This document shows, one piece after another, positions 44,902 to 53,631 of a stretch of 64,000 bases of DNA. Origin of the DNA: Cyclobacteriaceae bacterium (lineage in GTDB: Bacteria; Bacteroidota; Bacteroidia; Cytophagales; Cyclobacteriaceae). The notes beneath the pieces were generated by a model. The model was given only the letters and a program-made list of their open reading frames with translations, was not told the origin of the DNA and made no database searches. The position numbers were made by a program, and so were the translations under genes. The stretch's first letter is position 1. The number at the start of each line of letters is the position of its first letter. The stretch lies in the NCBI GenBank assembly GCA_019638255.1, contig JAHBUD010000001.1, forward strand, positions 1,984,001 to 2,048,000, given 5' to 3'.

Positions 44902-47604
44902 TCAAAAGCCTATCAAAATAAAGGGAGCCCAATAATAAGGCGCGGCATACTGGGTCTGGATCATTTTCAATTTTGCTTGCCGTAGTTTAAGGCTGTATTC
45001 AGCGGATGCTGTGCTGGCGAGTCTTTTATAAAAATCAGTCATGAGTGCTGCGGTTGATTCATCTGCTACGCTCCAAAACGAAACAATAATGCTTTTTGCT
45101 CCGGCATAAACCAACGCCCTTGATAATCCAATAACACCTTCGCCTTTTGAAATTTTTCCAAGTCCGGTTTGGCAAGCCGATAACGTAACCAAATCTGCGC
45201 TCAGGTGCAGGTTGTAAATTTCCCCTGAGTATAACCTTCCATCTTCCGATTCAGAATCTGACCGAAGGTATATTCTGGAGAGTTCCGGACTCTTTTCATC
45301 AACAATTCCATGTGTAGCCAAGTGAATCAGTGAATAATCCTTTAAACCTGATTTCAACCGGCTTTCAGATGCATCATTGTAAAGCAGCAAATCGGTATTG
45401 ATATTCTTACTTGTAAAAAGTTGTTGAATGGTGTTTACTTCATCTTTTGAAGCCGGTAGGTCGTTGAGGTATTCGATTGCCGGAAAGGTTACAGGGGCGC
45501 ATAATAAAGCGGAAGTAATGGCTGCAGATGAACTTTGTTTTTGAAGGATCAATCCTGCAGAGAATTCATAACGGATACTAAACTTTTTTACCAAATAGGG
45601 TAACGTTGTATAGGGTTGTTCTTTTATGTCCTTTACATCTTTTGTTAAAAGTGTTTCAAAAGGAATTACGCTGAGCCTTCCTGTTGGCAGGATAATGAGA
45701 TCGCTAACAGAGGGTGAGATTCTGTCAGGGATCAATAGTTTGTGAAGATTACGTGCAGTAGGAATGTATATATCTTCTGCCATGTAAAACAGGCTATTGC
45801 GTAGCCCAGTAATGCTTCGGTCATAGTCTGCCGGAATAGCTTTGTCAATAATCCTGAATCTTTTCTTTGCAATCACGAAAGTGTATAGCCGCGAGGATGA
45901 TGCTTTACTGTCGTCAACGAAATAACTTAGAATGGCAGTTTTACGATCAATGAGATTTTGTATTTGCTGAATTGACGGTGAAGTTGAATTATACTTCAGG
46001 TTGAAATATTCGGGATATTGCTTTTCAAGATTTTGAATAAACTTACGGTAGGATTGGTTAAGGTGAAAAGCTGTTTCACGCAAATACTTTTCTTCCTCTT
46101 CCGTAGGTTTTTGTGCCAATTTTTGTGACACCATAGCCAAGGATGATTTCAGGCTTTTTTCCTCGTTCAATAATTCCTCAGGCACCCCGGCAAACGATTT
46201 AGCATTTGTGTCGGAGATCGCATCAAGCAGTACAGCAGATTTACTCTTTTCAGCAAAATAGAATGAAAGTTCTCTGTATTCTTTTCGTTTCCGGAAAGAT
46301 ACATCACTCATGCTGTAAGCTAAACGAACCCCATCAGCATATACTTCGTTGGCTATGGCACCGAGGGCAATTTTATCCGATTCATTTGTCGCCTGCTGAC
46401 GGAGCCGATCAATGAGTGAATCGCACTCCTGCAGCGTTTTAAGACCAAGGTCAAGATCTCTTAGTTTTAATGTTCTCCCAAAGTGGCGCGCCTCCAGTGT
46501 TTGCGCTTTATACATCATGGAGTACAACAGCTGGTTACCATTATAGAAATTATCGCCCGTTGGATTGGTTTCAATTTCTGTTGTGTTGAAATTGACTACA
46601 TTGGAGATCAACGCCAGCTGGTAATTTTTTAAGGCTTCATCGTACTGATCGTTGGATTGGTGAATATTTCCTATGCGATTGTACATGGCGGCTACATCCG
46701 GATGCTTGTTTCCATAGGCAGCGATATACATTGTAAGCGCTTTTTCATAAAACTCCATGGCGGTTTTTTTATCATCGAGTTTGGTGTAGGTATAGCCCAG
46801 GCTGGAGAGTACAAAAGCTTTTGATGAATTGGGTTCCGGATTGACTTTCTCCCAGATGACCAGTGACGCTTCATAGTAGTTAATGGCATCACCATAGAGT
46901 TCAATTTGTGAATAGGCAAAACCAAGGTTCGAGTTGGCAACGGCCAGTTTCGGATGATCTTTTTGATAGAGGTTTTCGTAGATGGCCAAAGCGGCTTCAT
47001 AGTATTCAATGGCTTTGTCCGGATTTGGTATGTTATTGGCGAAGCCCAGGTTATTGTACGAAGAAGCGATTAATTCATGGTTGTTCGATAATACACTTTG
47101 TCGTAATGTCAAGGCCATTTGAAGTTGTTCTTCGGCTTGTTGGTATTTACCGGTACCGATATAGGCCAAGCCCAGGTTCGATAATGCTTTGGCTGTTTCC
47201 AGCGGTTGGTTAAGTTGCTGAAGGATGGCCGTGGCTTCAGTTAGTTGTTCAATAGCCAAGTCGTAACGTCCCTGGTTTACATATAAAAAGCCTATTGTTG
47301 ATTGGGTAACTGCACTTACTAAAGACGAATTTTTTGACTGTCTTGTTTTGAGGAGGACATCACGAAGTACTTTATCTGCCTCCTCAAATTTGCCGAGGCC
47401 AATCATGGCTTCAGCCTTTCTGTTGGCAAGTATAATGTTAGTATCGATATCCCTGGTGCCAGCTTGGTCAATTCGCTGGATGGCATCCTGGTAGCGTGAA
47501 TCAAATAGCAATGCATCAACCTGGCTGATGATTTGGCTATCGCTTTGAGCCTGTGCAAAAGCACAGATCAGTAGCAGTTGAATGGTGAATAGTTTCCGTA
47601 GCAT
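44902..47604 (-). CDS. Secreted TPR-CHAT (caspase-like) protease
   Basis: This is an exported protein of 900 residues with signal MLRKLFTIQLLLICAFAQAQ. TPR repeats fill about 45-380 (for example NLGLAYIGTGKYQQAEEQLQMAL and NLGFANNIPNPDKAIEYYEAAL). A helical linker leads to a CHAT domain at about 590-900. Both catalytic residues of the caspase-like dyad are present: His in LIHLATHGIVDE (about 761) and Cys in LVTLSACQTGLG (about 808), so it may be an active cysteine protease. CHAT proteins are known in conflict systems and surface biology. Here it is secreted and last in a three-gene operon, two bases after a beta-barrel gene. Confidence 0.92.
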   Translation of the reverse strand: MLRKLFTIQLLLICAFAQAQSDSQIISQVDALLFDSRYQDAIQRIDQAGTRDIDTNIILANRKAEAMIGLGKFEEADKVLRDVLLKTRQSKNSSLVSAVTQSTIGFLYVNQGRYDLAIEQLTEATAILQQLNQPLETAKALSNLGLAYIGTGKYQQAEEQLQMALTLRQSVLSNNHELIASSYNNLGFANNIPNPDKAIEYYEAALAIYENLYQKDHPKLAVANSNLGFAYSQIELYGDAINYYEASLVIWEKVNPEPNSSKAFVLSSLGYTYTKLDDKKTAMEFYEKALTMYIAAYGNKHPDVAAMYNRIGNIHQSNDQYDEALKNYQLALISNVVNFNTTEIETNPTGDNFYNGNQLLYSMMYKAQTLEARHFGRTLKLRDLDLGLKTLQECDSLIDRLRQQATNESDKIALGAIANEVYADGVRLAYSMSDVSFRKRKEYRELSFYFAEKSKSAVLLDAISDTNAKSFAGVPEELLNEEKSLKSSLAMVSQKLAQKPTEEEEKYLRETAFHLNQSYRKFIQNLEKQYPEYFNLKYNSTSPSIQQIQNLIDRKTAILSYFVDDSKASSSRLYTFVIAKKRFRIIDKAIPADYDRSITGLRNSLFYMAEDIYIPTARNLHKLLIPDRISPSVSDLIILPTGRLSVIPFETLLTKDVKDIKEQPYTTLPYLVKKFSIRYEFSAGLILQKQSSSAAITSALLCAPVTFPAIEYLNDLPASKDEVNTIQQLFTSKNINTDLLLYNDASESRLKSGLKDYSLIHLATHGIVDEKSPELSRIYLRSDSESEDGRLYSGEIYNLHLSADLVTLSACQTGLGKISKGEGVIGLSRALVYAGAKSIIVSFWSVADESTAALMTDFYKRLASTASAEYSLKLRQAKLKMIQTQYAAPYYWAPFILIGF

Positions 47605-47606
47605 TG

Positions 47607-48551
47607 TTAGAATCGGTAGAAGTAACTTACGGTCATTACATTTTCGCGGGTCAAGCCGTCCGGGTTAACATCACGTTGGGTTATTTTTCTCCCCGCCAAC
47701 AGTCGTACCCCCGACTTGACGCTGAAGCTATAGCCTGCCGTAACAATCCCCGACATTGCCACTCCCAAGGTTCCATCAAGCTTTTCGCGTTCGTTTAAAT
47801 TGGTATTAAGTATTTCGTCCTTGGTTATACGCCAGATAGGTAAAAGGCCTGCAGAAAAATTAAACCGTGCATACCGAAAGTTACGTTCAACACGAAACAT
47901 AATATCTGTTCCGCGCTTTAATTCATAGCTAGGTTCATTTTCCATTACATATGCAGGTCCTCCTTCGTACACCGGTATCCAGTCATCCCATGTAAACTGA
48001 TTACCATTTTTATTGAAGGCGTGTTGAATACCGGTTGCAAAGAGCCATTTTCTGTTAATCAACGAAATGCCGGCAATGGCATCATAACTACCCAAGCTGG
48101 TTTGATAGTACATCGGCAGTGATAATCCGAACTTGTCATCCTTAAGGTTGGAATTGTTGGAAGGGATTTTTCCACCAACCGTTACTGAAAGATCAAACTT
48201 TTCCGATGAGTATATATTTCGTGTTAAGCAGTAAGAAATATCCCCCAATCCTCCTGTGTTCCCAAAATTTCCATTAACAGCCTGGTAGGGGAGTTTTATC
48301 TGCGCAAAAGTTTTATTATCAATTATACTAAAGCTCATATCAAATGTTGCGACATAAATCACTGGCGATATTGTTGAAGATCCACGGTAGAAGCTGAGCT
48401 CCATGGAATTCAGTTTCACAGGCACTTTTTTATTGAATGGCTGGTCGGGTTTCATGGCACCCATGGTGCAAAATCCCGCATCGCTACAACCCTGGCCATA
48501 GAGTGAGCCAGTAGTTAGGGCGATACAGATAAAGACGAGAATCTTTCTCAT
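47607..48551 (-). CDS. Predicted outer-membrane beta-barrel protein
   Basis: This protein has 314 residues and signal MRKILVFICIALTTGSLYG. The mature start holds two cysteines (GCSDAGFCTMG). The rest alternates hydrophobic and polar residues in strand-like runs (VAGISLINRKWLFATGIQHAF, RYARFNFSAGLLPIWRI) and ends VMTVSYFYRF, the aromatic ending of outer-membrane barrels. No family is recognised. It is two bases from the TPR-CHAT gene and 17 from the lipoprotein gene, so the three should be made together. Confidence 0.8.
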   Translation of the reverse strand: MRKILVFICIALTTGSLYGQGCSDAGFCTMGAMKPDQPFNKKVPVKLNSMELSFYRGSSTISPVIYVATFDMSFSIIDNKTFAQIKLPYQAVNGNFGNTGGLGDISYCLTRNIYSSEKFDLSVTVGGKIPSNNSNLKDDKFGLSLPMYYQTSLGSYDAIAGISLINRKWLFATGIQHAFNKNGNQFTWDDWIPVYEGGPAYVMENEPSYELKRGTDIMFRVERNFRYARFNFSAGLLPIWRITKDEILNTNLNEREKLDGTLGVAMSGIVTAGYSFSVKSGVRLLAGRKITQRDVNPDGLTRENVMTVSYFYRF

Positions 48552-48568
48552 ACGATTAGAAAAATTAA

Positions 48569-49108
48569 TTATGGATCATTTTTTCGTTGACCGGTTATGG
48601 CCACAGCATCAATTTCATTCCAACCGTCAACCGCTGGACAGTTTAATGCCAACCGGATAGCATCAATAAGGTATGTTGTTTCGCGCAGGTAAATTGAGAA
48701 TATTCTTGCTTCTTCTGGTAAGTTTGTAACAGCAGGCTTTGCATAAACTTTTTCCCATTGTTGCGTACCCGCATTTCGTATGGAGACAGTATCGACTGCC
48801 CCAGGGTACCATGTTTCATAAATTTCAATGGTATGAATGGTTTGCAAAGTGTCAAATCCTAAAACAAGGTATTCCCGTTGCCCATTTGCAGTCGATGGTG
48901 ACCATGCCCGGATGTCATCATCGTAAACAGGATAAACGTTTTCCTTCCCTAAGGCCTGATTGGCCGACCAGTTTCCTGCAGTATACTGTGTGCTGAAATC
49001 AATTACCCGGTCTGCATATTGCCGAAAGGGTACTCCTTTAAATTCGTCAACTTCTGAGCATTTTGGGAAAATCAAAAAGATAAAAAACAATAGAAGGATC
49101 TTATTCAT
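48569..49108 (-). CDS. Lipoprotein with discoidin (F5/8 type C)-like domain
   Basis: The gene makes a lipoprotein of about 179 residues. I chose the ATG at 49108 (MNKILLLFFIFLIFPKC|SEVDEF), which gives a clean lipobox. The frame extends upstream, but that part crosses a terminator hairpin. The mature part opens YADRVIDFSTQYTAGNWSANQALGKENVYPVYDDDIRAWSPS and continues YLVLGFDTLQTIHTIEIYETWYPGAVDTVSI, the pattern of discoidin-type ligand-binding domains. It ends with a cysteine-bearing helix (ALNCPAVDGWNEIDAVAI). It is the first gene of the operon with the barrel and CHAT genes. Ligand unknown. Confidence 0.78.
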   Translation of the reverse strand: MNKILLLFFIFLIFPKCSEVDEFKGVPFRQYADRVIDFSTQYTAGNWSANQALGKENVYPVYDDDIRAWSPSTANGQREYLVLGFDTLQTIHTIEIYETWYPGAVDTVSIRNAGTQQWEKVYAKPAVTNLPEEARIFSIYLRETTYLIDAIRLALNCPAVDGWNEIDAVAITGQRKNDP

Positions 49109-49157
49109 TGATAGAGGGAGGGTTTTGACTTTCAAATTACAAAAAAATACAAAACAA

Positions 49158-49183
49158 AAAGCCCGCAGGGCTGTGCGGGCTTC
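49158..49183 (-). terminator. Terminator after the M23 peptidase gene
   Basis: Stem AGCCCGCA/TGCGGGCT with a six-base loop is followed on the minus strand by TTTTTGTTTTGTATTTTTTT. It separates the trhO-mogA-M23 run from the CHAT operon. Confidence 0.85.
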
Positions 49184-49205
49184 TAATTCATTGTTTGAAA
49201 TGTTG

Positions 49206-50183
49206 TTACATTCCCAACGACTGGTTTTCAATTGAAGCCAGCTCGATAATTTTCTCGTAATCAGCAGGGGAAAGATCACTGTAGAAATAATGTACCGGGT
49301 TGATCATTACTCCATGAAGCATTACTTCATAGTGCAGGTGCGGGGCAGTTGATAATCCGGTGTTACCTACATATCCAATCAGGTCTCCGCGCTTAATCTT
49401 CTGGCCTTGTTTAACGGCAAAATCGTGCATGTGTGCGTAACGGGTTTTATATCCAAAGCCATGATCGATAATAATCATTTTTCCATAACCACTGAACTTA
49501 ATACTGACCTCCTCAATAAGCCCATCGGCAGTGGCATAAATCGGGGTTCCGATCGGAGCGGCAAAATCAACGCCCGAGTGCATTTTCTTAACCTTATAAA
49601 TTGGATGTACGCGCATGCCAAATCCAGAGGCTAAGGCAATGAGTTGCTTGTTGGCGATGGGCTGAATGGCAGGTATGGCTGCAAAGAGTTTTTCCTTATT
49701 CTCTGCCAGCTCAATCACTTCATCCTGCGATTTTGATTCGATATAAATCTTCCTGCGCAGTTTATCGATCTTCTCATGGATGCTGATAATGGCATCTTTA
49801 TGCAGCATGTTTTTCTCCCTTATGTCAGCATAGCGTTCAGCGCCACCGATACCCGCATTTCTAACGGATTTGTCGATTGGTTCAGCGCCTAAAACAATAC
49901 GGTATATATTGTCATCGCGGTGCTCGAGTCCATCCAGGGTAGTGCTAAGCCTTTCCACTTCAGTGCTCAGCTTTTCATAATAGTATTCGAGTTCATTTAC
50001 TTCGTTTTTTAAGAGAAGCTCCTTAGGTGATTCGAAGTAGGTACTGAACATCAAATAAATGCCTGAAGCCATCAGCAGGGTAAGAAAAAACAATCCCAAC
50101 GCATTTAGTATAATGTCACTGGTTTTGGTTCGTACCCGTTCGTACTTACAGGTTTCGGTGTCGTAGTAGTACTTGATTTTCAT
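49206..50183 (-). CDS. M23 family peptidoglycan endopeptidase
   Basis: This cell-wall hydrolase has 325 residues. An N-terminal membrane span (about 24-48, NALGLFFLTLLMASGIYLMF) is followed by a coiled coil (about 60-150) and an M23 domain (about 175-310). Zinc ligands are visible: HSGVDFA (His about 204) and HLHYE (about 281). The region RIVLGAEPIDKSVRNAGIGG is typical of this MepM-like subgroup in Bacteroidota. I chose the ATG at 50183, four codons into the open frame. It lies 13 bp downstream of mogA. Confidence 0.92.
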   Translation of the reverse strand: MKIKYYYDTETCKYERVRTKTSDIILNALGLFFLTLLMASGIYLMFSTYFESPKELLLKNEVNELEYYYEKLSTEVERLSTTLDGLEHRDDNIYRIVLGAEPIDKSVRNAGIGGAERYADIREKNMLHKDAIISIHEKIDKLRRKIYIESKSQDEVIELAENKEKLFAAIPAIQPIANKQLIALASGFGMRVHPIYKVKKMHSGVDFAAPIGTPIYATADGLIEEVSIKFSGYGKMIIIDHGFGYKTRYAHMHDFAVKQGQKIKRGDLIGYVGNTGLSTAPHLHYEVMLHGVMINPVHYFYSDLSPADYEKIIELASIENQSLGM

Positions 50184-50195
50184 AAAAACTCGCAA

Positions 50196-50735
50196 TTATA
50201 GTGAATGCGGCCTGAACGGTTTTATGACCTCTTCATTGCACTCGATGAATGGCCCTTCCAGCAGATCAATGCAATAGGGGATCGCTGGGAAAATAGCATT
50301 CAGGCACTGCCGGATGGCCTTTGGCTTCCCCGGAAGGTTCAAAATTAAGGATTTTTTACGAATTCCGGCAGTTTGCCTGGAGAGGATGGCCGTAGGCACG
50401 TATTTGAGGCTTTCTTGCCGCATTAGTTCGCCAAATCCAGGCATCATTTTATCGCAAACAGCTTCAGTGGCTTCGGGTGTAACATCGCGTTTGGCTGGGC
50501 CCGTACCACCGGATGTTATGATCAAACAACAGCCCTTACGATCAGCCATTTCTATCAATGTTTGCTCGATTATGGGTTGTTCATCAGGAATTATAGCATA
50601 TTCTTTTTCCCATGTACTTTTCAGGTATTCGCTTAGTACAGTAATAATTTCCTTGCCGGGAATATCTTCATAAACTCCCTGGCTTGCCCGGTCGCTGATG
50701 TTAATAATTCCAATACGAATGCTTTGATCGTTCAT
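50196..50735 (-). CDS. MogA/MoaB-type molybdopterin adenylyltransferase
   Basis: This protein has 179 residues. It shows IGIINISDRASQGVYEDIPG, the phosphate loop TSGGTGPAKRDVTPEAT and RQTAGIRKKSLILNLPGKPKAIRQCL, which match MogA/MoaB. MogA adenylates molybdopterin before molybdenum insertion. No other molybdenum-cofactor genes are in the window. It overlaps the trhO stop codon by one base, so the two are translationally coupled, which is an odd pairing. The catalytic motif is complete, so activity is likely; MogA versus MoaB cannot be told by eye. Confidence 0.9.
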   Translation of the reverse strand: MNDQSIRIGIINISDRASQGVYEDIPGKEIITVLSEYLKSTWEKEYAIIPDEQPIIEQTLIEMADRKGCCLIITSGGTGPAKRDVTPEATEAVCDKMMPGFGELMRQESLKYVPTAILSRQTAGIRKKSLILNLPGKPKAIRQCLNAIFPAIPYCIDLLEGPFIECNEEVIKPFRPHSL

Positions 50736-51781
50736 CAGGTAGTGATGGCTTTGACTTTCAATCCGAGTTTTTCTGACCGGCCTTTTTTAAATACTTGTCT
50801 GCCTTTATTGATGCCTTTTCGAATGGCTTTTTGAGCTTCGTCTGGTAGTTCTAAAATTTCTGCGCATTCGGTTGAGCAGCAATCGCTGTATTTCGTTGCA
50901 CAGGCTTTGCATTGAATGAACAGCAGGTGACAGCCATCATTTTTGCAATTGGTATGATCATCGCATGGTGCTCCACACTGGTGACAGGTGCTTATAATAT
51001 CTTCTGAAATGCGTTCACCCAACCGTTCATCGAATACGAAATTCTTACCGATAAACTTACTTTCCAATGCTTGATCTTTAACCTGGCGTGCGTATTCAAT
51101 AATGCCACCATTGAGCTGAAATACATTCTTAAAACCGCGGTGTTTCATCCATGCGCTGGCTTTCTCGCAACGTATGCCGCCTGTGCAATACATGATAACA
51201 TTCTTATCCTTTTTGTCTTCAAGCATTTTTTCTACAACAGGTAAGGCCTCACGGAAAGTATCCACATCAGGACAAATGGCATTTTTGAAATGACCCACTT
51301 CGCTTTCGTAGTGGTTTCGCATGTCTACCACAATAGTACCCGGATCTTCCGTAAGCTCATTAAAGTCAACAGCGTTAAGATGTGTGCCGCCATTGGTAAC
51401 ATCAAAAGTATTGTCATCCAGTCCATCGGCTACAATTTTATGGCGGACCAGAATTTTTAATTTGAAGAACGACTTTCCATTATCATCAACGGCAATGTTT
51501 AACCGAATGCCGTTAAGGAAGGGTATGGCATACAACAGTTTTTTGAATTCGTTTAATTTTTGTGTCGGTACACTGATCTGACCATTGATACCTTCGTTGG
51601 CAACATAGATTCTTCCCCACACATCAATGGTGGCGAAATCCTGGTAAAGTTGGTCTCGAAAAACCTTCGGATCGGTTATGTGATGGTACTTGTAAAACGA
51701 AAGCGTAGTTCGCTCAGGATTGGGGGTAAGGTAAAGCCGCTCCTTGAGGACTTTGCCTTCTATTCTGTTAAATAATTGCAT
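50735..51781 (-). CDS. trhO: tRNA uridine(34) hydroxylase TrhO (rhodanese-like)
   Basis: TrhO (YceA family) makes 5-hydroxyuridine at position 34 of certain tRNAs using O2. It has 348 residues. The N-terminal part begins [39 protein letters not shown]. The rhodanese domain carries the active cysteine in [23 protein letters not shown] (about 198-207). The C-terminus has a cysteine-rich zinc-like cluster ([20 protein letters not shown]...CSTECAEI). A promoter is predicted about 40 bp upstream. Confidence 0.94.
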   Translation of the reverse strand: MQLFNRIEGKVLKERLYLTPNPERTTLSFYKYHHITDPKVFRDQLYQDFATIDVWGRIYVANEGINGQISVPTQKLNEFKKLLYAIPFLNGIRLNIAVDDNGKSFFKLKILVRHKIVADGLDDNTFDVTNGGTHLNAVDFNELTEDPGTIVVDMRNHYESEVGHFKNAICPDVDTFREALPVVEKMLEDKKDKNVIMYCTGGIRCEKASAWMKHRGFKNVFQLNGGIIEYARQVKDQALESKFIGKNFVFDERLGERISEDIISTCHQCGAPCDDHTNCKNDGCHLLFIQCKACATKYSDCCSTECAEILELPDEAQKAIRKGINKGRQVFKKGRSEKLGLKVKAITT

Positions 51782-51819
51782 GGTTATTAGCGTCTTTTGC
51801 AGGAAAACCTAATAAGCCT

Positions 51820-51850
51820 CAAATATACTATGAATTGTGTAGCGCTGAAA
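51820..51850 (-). promoter_or_regulatory. Putative promoter of the trhO-mogA-M23 run
   Basis: Minus-strand TATATTTG (51820-51827) matches TAnnTTTG. TTTC (51847-51850), 19 bp upstream, is one base from the -33 TTTG. The trhO ATG follows about 38 bp downstream. Confidence 0.5.
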
Positions 51851-51883
51851 ATTCAGGTGAGTAGATCCGTATGCTGATTAGCG

Positions 51884-52492
51884 TTAATTCGTGCGTGGCT
51901 TCAGTTCTCCGCGAATCAATAGATTGTACTCTTCACAGGTTAGCTGGCCGTGCTTATCGCAATACTGGCAGGATTTGTACTCATTGCCAAAAGCACCTTT
52001 GCGTATAATTACGGTAGTGCCCTTACACACCGGGCATATTACTTTTCCTAAGGGGCCACAATCAATGTCGTAACTTTGTGATAACACCTGACTCGCTTTT
52101 GATGATTCTTTAGTTCGCTCTGCAATAACTTCTTTTTCGGCTTTCTTGAGTAAGTCCAACGCTTCGGAATAGAATTGCCCAGCTGTTCCTTTCAATTGAA
52201 TATACTTATTGAGCCAGTCAGCACTTTGTTTGAACTTGCCCAGGTAGTATGAGTTTTTTCCAAAATAAAATGTCAGGTCAGATGGAACACCTTTGATGTT
52301 ATTGAGTACGTAAATAAATTTTTCATCCGCCTGACTATAATTTCCTGCATTCATTTCTTCAATGCCCTGATCCATGGTGCGAAGCATTGCTGCTCTTCGG
52401 GCCTGTTCCTGATCGGAAGGGATTTGCTGAGCAATTGCCTTCTGTGAAAATGATATCAATAGAAAACAAAATAGTGGTAGAATGAATTTCAT
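51884..52492 (-). CDS. Secreted TPR-like protein with a DnaJ-like zinc ribbon
   Basis: This exported protein has 202 residues. The signal MKFILPLFCFLLISFSQKAIAQ is followed by TPR-like helices (about 35-125: MDQGIEEMNAGNYSQADEKFIYVL; YYLGKFKQSADWLNKYI). The C-terminus has two CxxC pairs (VICPVCKGTTV and YKSCQYCDKHGQLTC), as in the DnaJ cysteine-rich domain. A zinc ribbon in the periplasm is unusual. It starts six bases after the ACMSD gene stop and is probably co-transcribed with it. No named family is recognised. Confidence 0.78.
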   Translation of the reverse strand: MKFILPLFCFLLISFSQKAIAQQIPSDQEQARRAAMLRTMDQGIEEMNAGNYSQADEKFIYVLNNIKGVPSDLTFYFGKNSYYLGKFKQSADWLNKYIQLKGTAGQFYSEALDLLKKAEKEVIAERTKESSKASQVLSQSYDIDCGPLGKVICPVCKGTTVIIRKGAFGNEYKSCQYCDKHGQLTCEEYNLLIRGELKPRTN

Positions 52493-52498
52493 GAGTAT

Positions 52499-53506
52499 CT
52501 ATTCAAATCGTTCCTTGCTAACCCCGAGCCAATCCAATGGTGCATTTAAAAATATGTCTTCTTTGATGGAGGGATCAAGATTCATGTCCTCAATAAATTT
52601 GCCAATTTCCAAATCACCAAGCGGAAAGGGATAATCGGAGCCTAACACTATTTTATCGGAGCCTACCATCTTGATTACATATTCCAGCATTACCGGATCG
52701 TGGGTAATGGAATCAACCCAGAACTTACCGAGATAATCGCGGGGATTAACGTGATTGTCGATTGCAACAAGATCAGGCCGACAATTATAACCGTGCTCAA
52801 TCCTGCCTAGGGTTGCTAAAAATGAACCACCTGCATGGGAGAACATAACCCTAAGCTTTGGAAGTTTTTCAAAGATGCCGCTAAAAATCATGGAGCAGAT
52901 GGCGCGGGTGGTTTCGGCAGGCATACCCACGAGCCACGGGAGCCAGTAGCGTTGCATATTTTTTTGCCCCATCATATTCCAGGGGTGAACCATGATGCAC
53001 ATGCCTAATTTTTCACAGGCTTCAAATACCGGGAAGAATCGTTCTTCATTAAGGTTGAGATCGTTTATGTTCGATCCGATTTGTATACCCTGTAATCCGA
53101 TTTTTTTACAGCGCTCAAGCTCCTGAACTGCCAACTCTGTATCCTGCATGGGCAGGGTGCCAAGACCGAGGTAGTGCCTGGGATGTTTTTCAATGAGTTC
53201 GGCAATATGATCATTCAGAAATTGGGAAAGTTCGAGACAATCAAACGGTTTGGCCCAATATGAAAACATAACAGGGATGGTACACACCACCTGAACTTGT
53301 GTGTTGAAGTGCGCATATTCATCAATGCGAAGCTTTGCGTTCCAAGCATTTTCTTTGATTTCGCGAAAGAACTGATTGCCCCGCATCATTTTGGCAAGAC
53401 CCTTTTTGTGGTGTTGCAGGTAAATGAAATCGCCATACCCAAATTTCTCCGTCCAATTGGGGAGTTTTTTAGGTATGATGTGCGTATGGGTATCGATTTT
53501 GAACAT
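52499..53506 (-). CDS. 2-amino-3-carboxymuconate-6-semialdehyde decarboxylase (ACMSD)
   Basis: ACMSD decarboxylates the ring-opened product of 3-hydroxyanthranilate in the kynurenine pathway. The 335 residues match the family very well. Key stretches are IDTHTHIIPK (metal ligands), FGYGDFIYLQHH, TIPVMFSYWAKP, LGLGTLPMQDTELAVQELERC, MVHPWNMMG, WLPWLVGMPAETTRAICSMI, HAGGSFL and VLGSDYPFPLGDLEIGKFIEDM. The ATG at 53506 was chosen over a TTG five codons upstream. Other pathway genes (kynureninase, 3-hydroxyanthranilate dioxygenase) are not in the window. It is followed by the zinc-ribbon gene at six bases. Confidence 0.92.
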   Translation of the reverse strand: MFKIDTHTHIIPKKLPNWTEKFGYGDFIYLQHHKKGLAKMMRGNQFFREIKENAWNAKLRIDEYAHFNTQVQVVCTIPVMFSYWAKPFDCLELSQFLNDHIAELIEKHPRHYLGLGTLPMQDTELAVQELERCKKIGLQGIQIGSNINDLNLNEERFFPVFEACEKLGMCIMVHPWNMMGQKNMQRYWLPWLVGMPAETTRAICSMIFSGIFEKLPKLRVMFSHAGGSFLATLGRIEHGYNCRPDLVAIDNHVNPRDYLGKFWVDSITHDPVMLEYVIKMVGSDKIVLGSDYPFPLGDLEIGKFIEDMNLDPSIKEDIFLNAPLDWLGVSKERFE

Positions 53507-53631
53507 GATGCAAAATGGCAATCCCGCAATATCGTTTTTTTTTTACTGTGTTGAAATTCGAACCCTTGCTTGCTCTCGTGGTATTACTTTTTCAGGAAGG
53601 TTTCAAAAACCAACCGCACACCGGCACTTAC

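Noticed and set aside
49109..49279. Longer N-terminus for the discoidin-like lipoprotein
   Set aside because: The extra 57 codons run through the M23 gene's terminator hairpin and destroy the clean lipobox seen from the ATG at 49108.
53507..53631. Extra gene or longer N-terminus between ACMSD and the barrel gene
   Set aside because: The only frame there is an antisense shadow and a T-rich stretch. ACMSD aligns from its own MFKIDTHTH start.
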